NCBI RefSeq assembly: GCF_910592395.1
Contig: NC_088312.1
Span: 8,930,001 to 8,994,000 of the forward strand
DNA from: Lineus longissimus
Lineage: Eukaryota; Nemertea; Pilidiophora; Heteronemertea; Lineidae
Direction of reading: 5' to 3'
Length of the DNA: 64,000 bases
The notes under the pieces: model-generated
What the model was told of the DNA's origin: nothing
The model's database searches: none
The model's input: only the letters and a program-made list of their open reading frames with translations
Made by a program: the position numbers and the translations under genes
Shown here: in pieces, positions 45,409 to 58,690 of the stretch
Numbering within the stretch: position 1 is the stretch's first letter
How the letters are laid out: each line of letters begins with the position of its first letter

Positions 45409-47637
45409 TTAAGACATTCCAGATCATCCCACGACAGCATGTCTTTAATAAACCGCAGGTAATTAACCATCAAAAGAGTCCATTTTATACAACCACAACG
45501 GGATGTTCCATCAATCAATGAAGATGTTTTATGATATGTTCTGCATCATGATTTTCTAATATAACGCTTGGCTGGCCACCAAACTAATTGATGACGCTGA
45601 ACCGGTAATTGTGGTGAAATTATTAATAAGGGTGTGGCCTTGAACATTTCACTTTACTTGTCTTGGTGAGATGGCACAAACAGAGTGATGATGAAACATT
45701 TCTGACCAAAGATACTCGTCACGGATGTCTTAGCACTCAATACTGTGTAGTTCGCATGACTCCTTTGCTTCAGTACAACTCGATAGCATGTAGTGATGGA
45801 TATGGCGGGTAATTCTGTTGTATAATGTCTGGTCCCTTGTCGATTGTAGGATATCATTTGGGGAAGCGACGAGGACATCCCATGATTTTGCTTGGCCCAG
45901 ATTATTCCACACAAAATACTACATCAATTTGCAACCTCCCAAACAAACACGCAATAGTGTTGCTGTCTACTTTCTAATATAACGCTTGGTTAACCATGAG
46001 ATTAATGAGCGTCTGCTGTTGTAATGGTATCATAATGAAGCCAAGGTATATTAGTATGATAAATGTCTGACAACATGGCTGATGGACTATGTCAGGGCAA
46101 GTATATCATGATATCTTTATGTACACAGGACAATGTCACGAAGCAATTTCATTACTGTCCTGATGTCAGATATCATGAGATGAAAAACATAACATATTTT
46201 GCACTTTGACGGCCAATAAAGGCAAAAAGAGATAATTTGGCTCCCCAAGATGAAAATAACTTGAGGTTGATGAGTTAAAAAATATAACAGAGTTTGTACA
46301 ACAAATTATGTCAAATATTGCGAAAACATTCTTGGCCAATACAATTTGAAAGACTCACAACATTTCTAACATATCTGATGACAACGCCTTGAAGAGCCAT
46401 CAAGTCTTCAATCATTGCTTTAGTGGCCCTCTCCATCACATCTTAATTTCCTGCATCATTAATTACTTTCACTTTAATTAGTCTGTTTTTGTTAAATGGG
46501 ACTATCGTGAGCATCGTTCAAGTTGCATGATTCATCATCAACTGATCATGAGGAGGTTTCTTTTCCCGATTCTTTGCAATATGAACAATATCATTTAAGA
46601 AAATGCAAACATAGGTATGCAAATAGCAACAGATTGTACAGGGTGTGTCAAAGAAATGCTGAGTTTGACTCCCAGGTTTGTTGGCTTTGTCAAACCCCGA
46701 CCCTCCTGACCTCTCCACAGCCATGACTTTGACTGAGGTCAAACCACGATTAATTGACTTCGTGTATAAATCACCAAACCTTGGGGGAAATGTCGGAACA
46801 ACTAGTGCCTACCTATAAAGACAAGATTAAAAGAAAACAAAAAGGAAAATGAGCCTACGTGTATATTGGGTTAAAATCTCCAGACTCCACAATGTGACTT
46901 TTCAGAAAATCAAATTACATGGGAGCACACTTCCAAATTACAAAGATACACAGATAAGGCCCTTCATTAAAACCGTTGTCATGGAAACCAGAAGTTTAAC
47001 TGAACGAAGTTCATATATATGACAGCCGATATTGCCAGCAAACCATATTTAATTTCCAATTAATCTGTTTGATCTTGTGTAGTGACAACACTTCAAAGCT
47101 ATGCTTGTCTCAATTATCACCTAAGCTGTCTCTAACAGTGTTAAAAGTTTAATCAGAAGACAACAAAAAATAGAGTAAAATAAAAACACTTCGGTAATGG
47201 CATTCTGGTTATAAAGTTTAAGGTCTTCTGTGACTTGGGTAATGTTCAAATCTAAAGAAGCAAGTAAGTAATTCATAAAGATAAATAACTTGCTATTATA
47301 GTCCTACTTGAAACTTGTTAAACTCCTCGACAAAACAGTTATTAATTTTCGTTGAAGGTGAACAAAAGACATTCTAGGGTTGTCTCACGATTGGTATCAA
47401 AATACGATAAAATCACCTGGGAAGAAACAAGATATCAGGGTAGAATGATCGGAAGCTAATTTAGCTCTATCTGATTGTGATTAATGGTATCGATGTTAGC
47501 GCTGGTGCAATGGGATCGATGAGTCCATTATCTCTTGAGTTATAAATAGTTTGGTGTTGTTTTGGTGTTGTTTTGGTGTTGTTTTGGTGACAAGAAAACT
47601 AAGTATCAGTAAAATCAATAGAATATACAATAGAATA

Positions 47638-47678
47638 AGAAAACCCTCGGGACTGACAAAATGCTATCCTTAAGAAAT
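47638..47678 (-). mobile_element. Fragment of the TA-flanked MITE family
   Basis: AACCCTCGGGACTGACAAAA followed by TGCTATCCTTAAGAAA matches the reverse complement of the right part of the element at 9179-9356. Only about 40 bases are preserved. Confidence 0.5.
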
Positions 47679-47952
47679 TTGTTTTATCCATCATTTTTAG
47701 GCACGAATTTCTTGACCTAATGGTTGTTATACATTTGTGCCAAATTTATCATTACAGATACAACAAACCTCGAGTGGAAAATAACCGAACGTTCTTGTTC
47801 GCTTTTCGAGATGAAGGCTATGTAGTAAGGTAACAACTCACCAGATTAGTACAAGGGCCAATGTCAAATGGCAGAGATACTGCAGAACTGGGAGCACATG
47901 TGCAAAATAACTCCTGCACCTCTGGCTCTCTGATCTGAACCATGGTCCATAC

Positions 47953-48106
47953 CTCTAGAGAAAACCTCTTTTAAAAGGTTTAACAAACCTAAGGTCACCT
48001 GTACTCTAGAGAAAACCTCTTTTAAAACGTTTAACAACCTAAGGTCACCTGTAGGCTCTAGAAAAAACCTCTTTTAAAAGGTTTAACAAACCCTAAGGTC
48101 ACCTGT
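47953..48106. repeat. Tandem repeat, three units of 51-52 bp
   Basis: Each unit starts CTCTAGARAAAACCTCTTTT and continues AAAAGGTTTAACAAACCTAA then GGTCACCTGTA. Units start at 47953, 48004 and 48056. CCTTTTAAAAGG-type symmetry inside the unit gives it hairpin potential. Confidence 0.9.
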
Positions 48107-48927
48107 AAAGCTGCGGCATTCATATTCATCATCACTGAATTGTACGTGTTCAGTGAACCTGAGGAAACGGAATGATTTTCTAATATATCTTGTTCACACA
48201 GCAGAATAGGGAGAAAATATCCCTCTTCATGCTCTTTTTCGACATGAATTTCATCACCAGTAGCAGAATTTCTGTAATTATGTATAAGTGCCAATTTATC
48301 ATTATAGGTGCCACAGGGGTGTCCCCAATTGCAACTGAGGCTCCTCTCATTTGATCTGCAAGATGAAGGGTAGGTATATCATCAGGGTGCGACTCACACG
48401 AATTGCTTCGGTGCCACTGTCAAATCATTGTTATTTTTGGTAAAATAACTTTAGAAAATGACTTCAGCTGGGTCCCAAGGCAAATAAAATTATGACAATG
48501 AGAATTAATATCAAACACTTGTTGTGCTATGTACCAAGCCGTATCAGTGAGTAATCAGAATAAAGTAATCACATAAAAAAGTTTTATTTTGGTACAAGTA
48601 ATACAAATAAAAAAACACGATTTACTTTTATCCCCAGTTTGTATACCTCAATTTGAAGATAGCAAGGTCTTTTAACTTTTAACTCGATTATTTTGCAAAT
48701 CGAATTATAAAAATCTAAAAAATCTAACATCTAGAACAATAAAATGGACAATAAAGCTGTGGCTATATCGTGTCATATTTCATGTCATATAATACCATAG
48801 ATTGACAGTGATGCCCCTAAAGGCAAATCGTGTGAGTGGATGTTCAAAAAGCGGAACCACTGTACCGTATTATAGTTTGTGTGAGTGTGTGTGAGGTTGT
48901 GTGCAAGATGGGTGCGGGAGGTCACAG

Positions 48928-48942
48928 GGGGGGGGGGGGGGT
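48928..48942. repeat. Poly-G tract
   Basis: A run of about 14 G lies after GGTCACA and before TGAAAGGGGG. Similar G or C runs occur near 19,110, 24,467, 37,420 and 44,080. Lengths of such runs are often unreliable in assemblies. Confidence 0.85.
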
Positions 48943-49528
48943 GAAAGGGGGCTCTGCTGATTGAGAAGTGTGACTAGTCAGTGTTTTGCTAGTATGGTAG
49001 ATATTCTTGTTATTCTAGTTGTTAGAGTATAGTTATCGTAGTTAGCTAGCTATTATAGTTGCTATTTTCCTGCTTATCATCTATTTTAACCTATTCAGCT
49101 TTCAGTTGTCCAGGCCAGGCCAGGTGACCAATGACGATGATAGATTCCCCTTGAGTCATCGTGGTTGATTGATGGGAACAAGGTTCAGTGTGTCGCTGGT
49201 CATTCACAATATCACCCGTTTTAGAGTGTTGATGGGATAAGTCGTACGATGTTAACATAGTATGCAATAGCCGGCCGGCGTCCCCCTACCTGATCTCGAG
49301 GGTGATGGAATGACTGGGGTCGAAGGCCTGTTGTTAGCCTGCGGAATTTCGTCGGATGAAATGTCAGGCGTGTCCGTGTGGTACTTGTGCTAAACCAGTT
49401 TAGTACTAATGACAAAGACATTGGGTTCTTTGGATAACAACAGTGTTCTTGACCTCCTTGTGCTTCACAAAGCTGACATTGCCCCTAAAATCGACAAGAC
49501 GGAGAAGGAGAGCCGGCCTTCAGCTCGT

Positions 49529-49700
49529 CAGCCAAGGACCCCAGGATCTTAGGAGCCATTGGACCCCAGGACCTCAGTAGCCATTGTACCCCAGGACCTC
49601 AGGAGCCATTGTAACCCAGGACTTCAGGAGCCATTGTAACCCAGGACTTCAGGAGCCATTGGACCCCAGGACCTCAGGAGCCATTGGACCCCAGGAACAC
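49529..49700. repeat. 25-bp minisatellite, about 6-7 units
   Basis: Units read AGCCATTGGACCCCAGGACC then TCAGG, with starts at 49554, 49579, 49604, 49629, 49654 and 49679. Substitutions include GTAACCCAGGACTTC. The array lies just before the larger 300-bp array at 49.8 kb. Confidence 0.9.
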
Positions 49701-49789
49701 AGTGTTGCAGCCAATGTTGGAGCCAAACGGGGTAAGCATAACTTAGTCCTCTTACCTATGTCTTGATTAAAGTCTTTAAGATATGTTGA

Positions 49790-51082
49790 AACAACTTCAA
49801 AATAAGCTATCTATCTAATCTTCATTCCCTCCTTTAGTAATTTGGTCAAAAGATGCAGTAAGACATATTAAAAGATTAGATATGCACCTCAACAAAAAAA
49901 ATATTCTTTTTCAGCTCTTTTAAATTTCAGGTCACCAGGCAAGATGGATGGACAAAGGATGCAAGGGACAAGGGATACACCAGGGATGCAAGGGACAAGG
50001 GATGCAATGGACAAGGGACACAAGGGACCCCAAAGAGACTAAAGATGATGCTGCAGACTACAGGGTGATGATCGTGGGTGGTATGTCTTGATAGAAAGAT
50101 GCATTGCAAAAAAAGTCGAATTAACTTCAAAAGAAGCTATTAATCTAATCTTCATATTCCCTCCTTTAGTAATTTGGTCAAAAGATGCAGTAAGACATAT
50201 TGAAGGATTAGATAAGCCCCTCAACAAATTTTTTTTTTTTTTTTCACTTCGTTTCAATTCCAGATCACCAGGCAAGATTCAAGGGACAAGGGATACACCA
50301 GGGATGCAAGGGACAAGGGATACAAGGGACCCCAAAGAGTAAAAAGATGATGCTGCAGACTACAGGGTGATCATCATGGGTTGTATATCTTGTTTGAAAG
50401 ATGCATTGTAAAAGATGTCAAATTAACTTCAAAAGAAGCTATCAATCTAATCTTCATTCCCTCCTTTAGTAATTTGGTCAAAAGATGCAGTAAGACATAT
50501 TAAAAGATTAGATATGCACCTCAACAAAAAAAAATATTCTTTTTCAGCTCTTTTAAATTTCAGGTCACCAGGCAAGATGGATGGACGAAGGATGCAAGGG
50601 ACAAGGGATACACCAGGGATGCAAGGGACAAGGGATACAAGGGACAAGGGACACAAGGGACCCCAAAGAGACTAAAGATGATGCTGCAGACTACAGGGTG
50701 ATCATCGTGGGCTGTATGTCTTGATAGAAAGATGCATTGCAAAATATGTCAAATTAATTTCAAAAGAAACTATCAATCTAATCTTCATATTCCCTCCTTT
50801 AGTAATTTGGTCAAAAGATGCAGTAAGGCATATTGAAAGATTAGGTAAGCCCCTCAACAAAAAATAATATTCTTTTTCAACTCGTTTAAATTTCAGGTCA
50901 CCAGGCAAGATGGATGGACAAAGGATGCAAGGGACAAGGGATACACCAGGGATGTAAGGGACAAGGGATACAATGGACAAGGGATACAAGTGACCCCAAA
51001 GAGACTAAAGATGATGCTGCAGACTACAGGGTGAGCATCGTGGTTGGTATGTCTTGATAGAAAGATGCATTGCAAAATATGT
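49790..51082. repeat. Four tandem units of 300-333 bp with exon-like segments
   Basis: The marker CCTTTAGTAATTTGGTCAAA occurs at 49831, 50163, 50463 and 50796, giving periods of 332, 300 and 333. Each unit has an intron-like part ending in a pyrimidine tract and TTTCAG or TTCCAG. This is followed by GTCACCAGGCAAGATGGATG and a purine-rich mini-repeat of AAGGGACAAGGGATACACC. The plus frame after the acceptor reads GSPGKMDGQRMQGTRDTPGM, loosely Gly-X-Y-like, then stops. I do not think it is a functional gene. Confidence 0.85.
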
Positions 51083-51089
51083 TGAACCA

Positions 51090-53559
51090 CGATCTACAAT
51101 TCGTATAGACGATTTAATCAACCTTCATGGAGACCTTTCTGGCAGACGTTGGATGACGAAGGATTTCAACGTATACACGGTAACGGGTGAAACCAGTTTT
51201 GATACCATTTCAGTGCATGAGTGAACACCCCCTGATGTATTTACACCAAAAAGTATTTACAAGGTGTACTGTTGAATAGGTTTTCCATATGTACTGTGCC
51301 TGATGACACTGAAGATAGAAGTGCTTCTAGCTTTTCCATTAGGTATCGTCTTTGCAACGCTACAGACACCTAGACACAAACTGTGATGTCAAAAATTAAG
51401 GAGCCATAGGTGGTGTGGCTCAGGTCTCTGACAAGCCATCACAAAACCCCCGTTTCATACCCCACTATTGACCAGTGACTCTCAGGTCTCTTTGCCCTCC
51501 ATGCCTTTCTCCACATAGGTGCATAATGGGTTACCAGTCGAAAATGCTCCGGTTGCGGTGTTGATTCAACATCATGAAAGGCCCTGGCTGTAGTCCTTAT
51601 AATCATGGTAAAACAATGGATTGGCCTTGATATTTTCTTTTTAGTCATGCTCAGATGAAGGCAGATGATGAAGAGTCGGGTAGATTCAGTGGATCAAATG
51701 GTGGCACTAAGGGATATCAATGATGCTGGAGTAACTAACCGCACTTCAGGAAATGATACCTTGACGATTCAAGCAGAACCTTCGCTAAGATTCGGAAGGA
51801 ACGTTTTTGCTCTGTGTATGGAGTGGACACTCAATAAACTGTGTGTCATTCTAATAGACTTTATAGTGACAATCCTGCAGAGAGACTTTCTGAACTTGAG
51901 GAAAGCTATGAACATAGAGCCCAGCATGATATCCACCAGCCATCACGAAGACAGCCCATCTCTTACCTTCGGAAGGATACCGCCACATGGTAATATGAAC
52001 AGATTAATTTCAATTTTTCAAATGTCCTTGCTTAGGAGTAGTCCGACCTGATTAAGATATTGTGAATAATGAAAAACATTGTAAAATGAGCTTAAAGGAA
52101 CAACGGCATTATTAAGAGTATCATAAACAAGCTGTTGGCTGCCCAGTCACCTATCACTCTGCTGTAGTAGTTCCAATAACTAAATTGTCCAAAATAAGGA
52201 AAAATTGTATTGCTCGTGCAAAAATCGCCTTAACTGGAGCATGCATGTGCACCAACAACCATAAATGAATGTTATCTGGTTCTTTTCAGCATGGTGAAGC
52301 ATCCCACAGGAGGGAGAAGGATGTCGTTAACCAGCACATCCCAAGTTGCCATCAAGTGGCAGTTTGATAACAGTTTGATTTTTGTCATCATAGGCTTCCT
52401 TGATTGGTGTTTTATCGAAATATCTGATTGAAAGGTGTTTTCAAGCATAATCGATTGAAAGAAAGTTTTAAAGCAAAACTGATTTTTCTGCTTAAAAAAT
52501 CACCAAATTCATCAGATATTTCATTGGTTATGTCCATCATTTTTGACATGGGGTTGATGTGTTGTTGTTTCTCAGACCCCAGGAAGCAACAATAACACAT
52601 GTGTCTGATGGACCAGTAGGCCTTATGATGTCGCTCGATCTCTTCAGTACCACAGAATCCACTGACATTTGAATTCCCCAGGGCTCTGATGCCCTGGACC
52701 CTTTATCACACTAGTTTCTGTAGTCAGTTGCTCAGTATCTGATTACGAAGGTACCAAAAAATTGTTATCAAATACCAAACATCTTCACACAATTAAAACA
52801 GTAAACTTGAACATCTCACTGTTTTATTGAAAGTCACCAGAGCCTGAATTTGACAGACAAGACTAGTTCCTGATCATGCACTTGTGGTTTTACAGGAATA
52901 AAGCTCAGTCTTTTCCTTATTTGGATTCAGAAAGGGATTTCATTGCAAGAGCATTATCATGTTCTGCAGGTTACGAAAAAATCCTTGTAAAGAAAATTTC
53001 TGAATTGGACATGGTACTGATTGAGTCGAGCAAATTGATATTTAAAGACGTCAACTTTCTGACATCTTTAACTTTTGTCCTGTATGCATTGATTTGTAAA
53101 TGATGTATGTAAAATTAATGTTTTGTAAAATGTCTAAATGAGATCGAGACTCCCAACTTGTCAGAAAACTTGGCAAACCAACTTTTAGTCTTTGCTATGT
53201 CAAGGTCACCTCTTTTGTCATGCAAATAGCATGTCAGAGGTGCTCCTTTTGTCATGCAAATCACCAGCGTGGCTCATGCAGTCCAGTGGCCATGTTAAAT
53301 GTGGTTCTTTTGTTATTTAAATTGGGTCCTGAACCAATTGATAGCACTGACTGAACCTATTGTAAGCTTACATGGCTGAACTGAAGGCTCAAACAATAGG
53401 ATTGAATACAATGACTATAATGCATGGATAAAACTTGAAATGAACATTTATAAGGTTAAGTGCTGGCTCACTTTTGTTGTGGGGCTCTCAGTGTCAGATC
53501 TCAATTAAGCATTGTATATATCTGGGACACTTGTTAGTGTGTCTTAGTTACATCATGTA
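51090..53559. other. Stretch without identifiable genes
   Basis: No recognisable gene is present. The longest plus-strand frame (51665-52051, 128 codons) has no family resemblance. A second frame over the same bases looks coding-like but carries several stops (see findings). Confidence 0.45.
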
Positions 53560-53749
53560 CAGGAGTTGAACATGTTAAAAGGGATTGCGCTTCTGTCTCG
53601 TAGTTCTCCTCCTTTTTGGGCTTTCGGAGAGGCGCAGCAACTGCATTGACGAACCACTGATGTAATGTACACATTGTATGAAGTCTTCAGACACAATAGC
53701 GCCTGTCACACTTGTCACTTAGATTGTGTGATGGAGTTGATGACTCCCT

Positions 53750-53860
53750 CCGATTGCGTAGGTTTTCTCCCGGTACTCGGGTTTCCTCCTACAGGACATT
53801 CAAGGTTGCCATGTTTCATCCTTGGATGTTCAACAATAAAGAATTTTTTAAAAGAAACAG
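53750..53860 (+). mobile_element. Possible 3' end of an old retroposon
   Basis: The segment has TTTTCTCCCGGTACTCGGG followed by TTTCCTCCTACAGGACATTC. This is a degenerate form of a sequence I remember as repeated widely in aquatic animal genomes. It is followed by CAACAATAAAGAATTTTTTA, a tail-like end. No reverse transcriptase is visible nearby, so this is a weak call. Confidence 0.3.
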
Positions 53861-56800
53861 ACTTTTTCTTATTTAAATAGCATCTTGGGACACCAACACT
53901 TATTGAAAATCTAGTTAAAATTTACAATCATAGAACCCTGACGCATGTCATGACACATGTCACACGGGTGCAGTTATCGCAAATCCTCTTAAACCTTGAA
54001 ACAAAACACAGTTAATTGTAACAGTTAAATTGATGCTCTCGTCTTTCATGGACCGCATGAGCAGGAATGTGAGTCATTTGGTTGATTCACGCCGCTATTC
54101 AGTGGCACAAAAGGAAACTGAACCCTTGCACAAGATGACACTTCCATCTCCATTGTGAAGCATAATGGAATCCTCTGAGATTAATCTCGGAGATTCCTAT
54201 GGTTATGAGAGGTGGCAGGTCACACGAAGGACTTTCTGGATTGTCGGGAATGACCCAGTACACACAAGTTTATCCCCTCCATCTGAAAAAGTTTAATCTT
54301 TTACACGTAGTGGTCACAGTCCAAGTCGCAATTGAGCACCCATAAATCACGTCATTGGCGTGTCAGTGGCACGTCATTGACAAAGACCCCTACGCTACAC
54401 ACCCTAAGCCGACAAGGTCACCATCCCTCATAACTGCCCGGGGCTAAATGTATTCACCCTGTGCTCTATGATATCTAATACCCTGACAATGTGATTAGGC
54501 GATTAGGTGACTGGTCGCCTGATTCGGGTTACTCGCCTTAATATAAATCACAGGATCAATTAACCCCTAAAGTGTCAATCAATAAGGAAGACATGGAAGA
54601 ACTGGCAATCATCCTATTGGGAATGTATTATGTGACATGTGCTTCAGTACATTTCATCAGACTCAAGCTTTCAACCACTATAAGGTCTTTCCAAACAAGA
54701 GTGGAGTACATTCATCAAAACCTCTTTGAGAGGGCAGAATGAGTCGACAGAATAGGTGCCTCTTTCTGATTGAACACATCTGCAAACCCATATAACATCC
54801 CAAAATGCGTTTTGTCTGATGACAAATCTTGCATCCTTAAGACTATCAAGTGTCCTTCTGAGAATGATTCACATTGGTCCCTTTCCCTTGATATCCTTGG
54901 CTGAAACCTCTTGGCCACACCTTACTCATGAGGGTGCAGCTAGAGAAAGGGAAGGATTGGAACACTGCTGAGGTTACAGATACAGTGACACTAAAGTATA
55001 GACACTGATAAACCAAGTCATAAGTAGGCGTGACAATTTGTGTTTTTGAAAATGGCAGATATCACCATTTGAACCAAACCCAGTTTACATTTCACCAAAC
55101 CTAGTACAAAAGACCTGTTATCAGACAGTTGATATGGATGCTCCCATGTACACAATAAAACATCATTGTCTGACAGCATAACAATATAAGCAGCTACAGT
55201 GGTAGGCCTGTTGACCATCAGACGCCACTCCAATGTCTCAGTTTGAAACTAAGGCAAAGCAGTGAGCATTCACAGGAACCCCACTGAAGTCACTGCATTG
55301 ATGCAAGACTTAGAGCCCTTCCCATTCACTTGTAAGGTCTCGCACCTTCAGAAGAGGCCATACTTCAGTAAATAATAGAATAAAGCTGATACACGCTGAA
55401 TCACTCGATGATTCACTTAACGAGCGAATTGTTAACGAACGAATCCTTACATGAATTATTAATTATAATCATTCCGAAACATATTGATCAACAATTCTGA
55501 TCTGTGCATTCCATGAGATGGCATGAGTAATACTGACAGGGGACCTGTATATCGAAAGAACAAGCAATCAGGAAAGAACCTGCCTGCAAAATGCAAACTT
55601 TTCCTCTATTGTTATTGATGGAAACAATCAATCTGTCCAGTGATTTAACCCTTTGTGTTGTACACGGTGTAATTTTGACCATTTTGGGATGTTTATCAAC
55701 TCATTTCTTAGTTACATTGAGCAGAGTCAATGGGTTCATAACCTTCTTATCTCCAAGCTCATTGTGAAGAAATCAAATAACTGTCGTATAAAGGACTACC
55801 AATTTATTCATGGGGTCAATTTTGTAGTTCTACTTACTTACTTAAGAGTAACCAGATAGTATAAGCCATCAAGAGTGAGAGACAATGTATCGGTTATTAT
55901 CAGCAAATTGATAGATGAGATCACCTCATAAATTGTACCATGACGGCTAACTGCCATCAAAAACCATCAAAAACCATGTTAACCACCACGATAATTTCGT
56001 TCAGACAAAATAGGGCAAGGATCATTTGAATGATTCTGAGGGTAATTGGTGCAAGCTTAACTTCCAATTACATCATCCTCCCTGAGGTCTCATTAAAAGG
56101 AACCATTTGCAACATCTCTTTTGGCTATAAGTGTCATTCTAATCTTGTCAGTCATCTAACCGTTTCTATCGCGGCCAAATCGCTATGAGGTCATCTCATT
56201 TCACGACAATGACGCAATTTTCTCGCCATTTTTCTCATTGTGTGATAGTGAATGGTCATTGTTGACTGATGAACCATGTCACTGATGGATTGTCATGCAA
56301 TTGTAGGATTTTCCGATAACAGAAGATACGGATTACTGGTCGATTCTGGTGATGTGTTGGCATGTTTTATTCAATCGGTGATACGTCTTCACTTCTTGAA
56401 TGCATGGAGGGAAACAAAACCCTATTAAATGAGTCCAAAGTCATTTATTAAGCACAACATGTGCCCTATATACGAATGGTTTTGTGATACAATGCATCAA
56501 ACCATTTTTTTTTTTTTTTACATCAAACCATTGTGGTTCTCTGGAAGTACACCTCGAGATGGAAAAAGCCAAGGTTCGTGTAGTCCCTGGATCCAATCCA
56601 AACCCGCTACAAAAAGAGAGATTATCGTGGAATGGTACTTAGCAGCCCAAGCCAAAAAAAGTGCTAAAGATGAGTAAATCTCTTGCAACACGCCAAGGTA
56701 TGACACAATGATAACACAACTATATTCCCATGTCCATTTTTCACTGCACGCAAATCACCTTAAAAATTCACTGTCTAATGGGGAATATAAAATGATCGCG

Positions 56801-58589
56801 TGGACATCACAAGCTCCGCTGGCTCTGTAAGCATCTCTGGTAGGTTTTAAATGCGGTCCCGTTCACTTCGGTGGATATGAATCATTAGATCTTGTGACCA
56901 TTAGTAGAACAATCGAGATTCACGGTCGCTTTGTTCGGCGGCAGATTACAAATGATGGCGCTGACAACAGCTGATGAGCTGGTCAGTGAGGACAGAAAAT
57001 ATTGACAATGTCGGCTGAAGTATCAATAGCAGTCGCCCCAGGTAGCTGGCCATGGCGTCTTTGGATTAACACTTTGAGATCTGAGAGATACTTTTGTAAC
57101 CATATAGATTGATTGGAAGTTCTAACACAAATTTGATGGCAATGTTGCTCAGTTCCTCAACAGAGATGATGGAACAGGAAGACCAGATATATTTCGCTGA
57201 AATGATGTGAAAATTGTCTAGGTTTATTGGCTACAATAATTGAGAAACAAAATGAAGTTGTGATGTCACACCAGTTTCTTGATAAAAACCCTTGATAAAT
57301 TTCATTACGGCTGATGTACTTTGCCATGGACAATCTCTTTAGTCACCAAAGATGACAGAAACCTGAAGAAGGTTTAGCACTGGTTCAATGATTGCAATAA
57401 CCAAGTAGGACAGCACAATTCCCCGTGGTTATCAAACTTTCGTCTCCTTAATCTAAATTCGTTTCTGAAAGATAATCTCTAGTCCCCAGAGAGTTAATAC
57501 AGATAATCGCTGACAAAAGGAACCATGACATCAATGGCAGGTGCAAATATCGGCTCGACCCCAGGGGGCCGCGTATATGACTACAAACCCACTGTCAGGA
57601 ACTCACAACAGATTATATAATACCATAGCGTGGCACGATAAGTCCTGGCGAAAGATTAGCATGAGGATAGAAGACCTTGATAATCTCTTGTCAAAGACAA
57701 TGCCTAATGACACCAGGCCGTTAGCGTCTCCTGAGGCCAGTGACACCTGACTCAGGCAAGGTGAGCAAACACATGAAACAATCAGGCAGAAATCAGCTAC
57801 AAACATGTCAGGATCAGATTTTGACATTTCCAGTCGGTGACAATTGATCTCGTTCTCAATTACTTCTGCCACAGTTCTTGAGTTGTTACAATTGGCTAAA
57901 AGTGTTAACATAAGTTCCCAGACAGCTTTTGAATGTAACAATATCACTCCTGTCCGCTGAGACTTGTGACACAGTACACCCGGCAGTCTTAGCATGACTG
58001 ATTGGCCCAGTGTTGAATGATAGCAAAGGCTCTCGTTTCATTTCATTCAAACCCTTAAATAACGTATCTCTCGAGAACTCTTGAGAAGTCAACACGTTCA
58101 CCCTCAACACAATTGAGGAGTCGTTGGTTGGGTTCTCCTTCCCAAAGGCATAATCAAGCGATGTTGTTGGATTCTGTCTAAGATATGGGTCCAATCTCTT
58201 ACAAGCTCAGTGTTGGTATTATATCTGTCAGACTTGTTTTCATCAATCTCAACCAAAACTGTTCATCTATTTAGAAGCAGGAAAAGCTATCACAGGGCAA
58301 TGTGTTTCAGCTGATGATACATGTATAAACTAGTATCATTTACCTCAAGAACAGTTCCTGAACTCTATCTCTACTATCAGTCAATCTATTGGAAGACCTT
58401 GAAAGGGAAGTGATAGGCCTGTGAGTCAACAAAGGAGAGATTTTTTGTTATTTTTTTATGACTGAAGATTGGGCAACCTTTGAATATTTCAAAACGATAA
58501 AATGTCTTAAAAGGAACTGATAGTCTTGTGAGTCAATGGTGGAAGATGATACCAATAGCTAAGACCATATTGTTACAGTGCAAGCTACA
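53861..58589. other. Stretch without identifiable genes
   Basis: I see no recognisable exon, RNA gene or strong repeat. Overlapping frames at 57,541-57,995 on both strands match nothing I know and are probably chance. Confidence 0.45.
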
Positions 58590-58690
58590 GCACAGCAGAA
58601 ACTCTCCAATAACCCCTGGGACTGACAAATGCTGTCCTTAACAGAAAGGTGTCCTGATTACAGAGGTCAAACTGAATGAAAATGACAAAT
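58590..58690 (-). mobile_element. Truncated copy of the TA-flanked MITE family, reversed
   Basis: CAGAAACTCTCCAATAACCC then GGGACTGACAAATGCTGTCC matches the reverse complement of the right half of the element at 9179-9356. The match continues through AGGTGTCCTGATTACAGAGG. The other terminus is missing. Confidence 0.65.

Noticed and set aside
57603-57995. 130-codon minus-strand frame overlapping a plus-strand frame
   Set aside because: It has no recognisable motif, and overlapping frames on both strands with no splice or promoter context are expected by chance in 64 kb.
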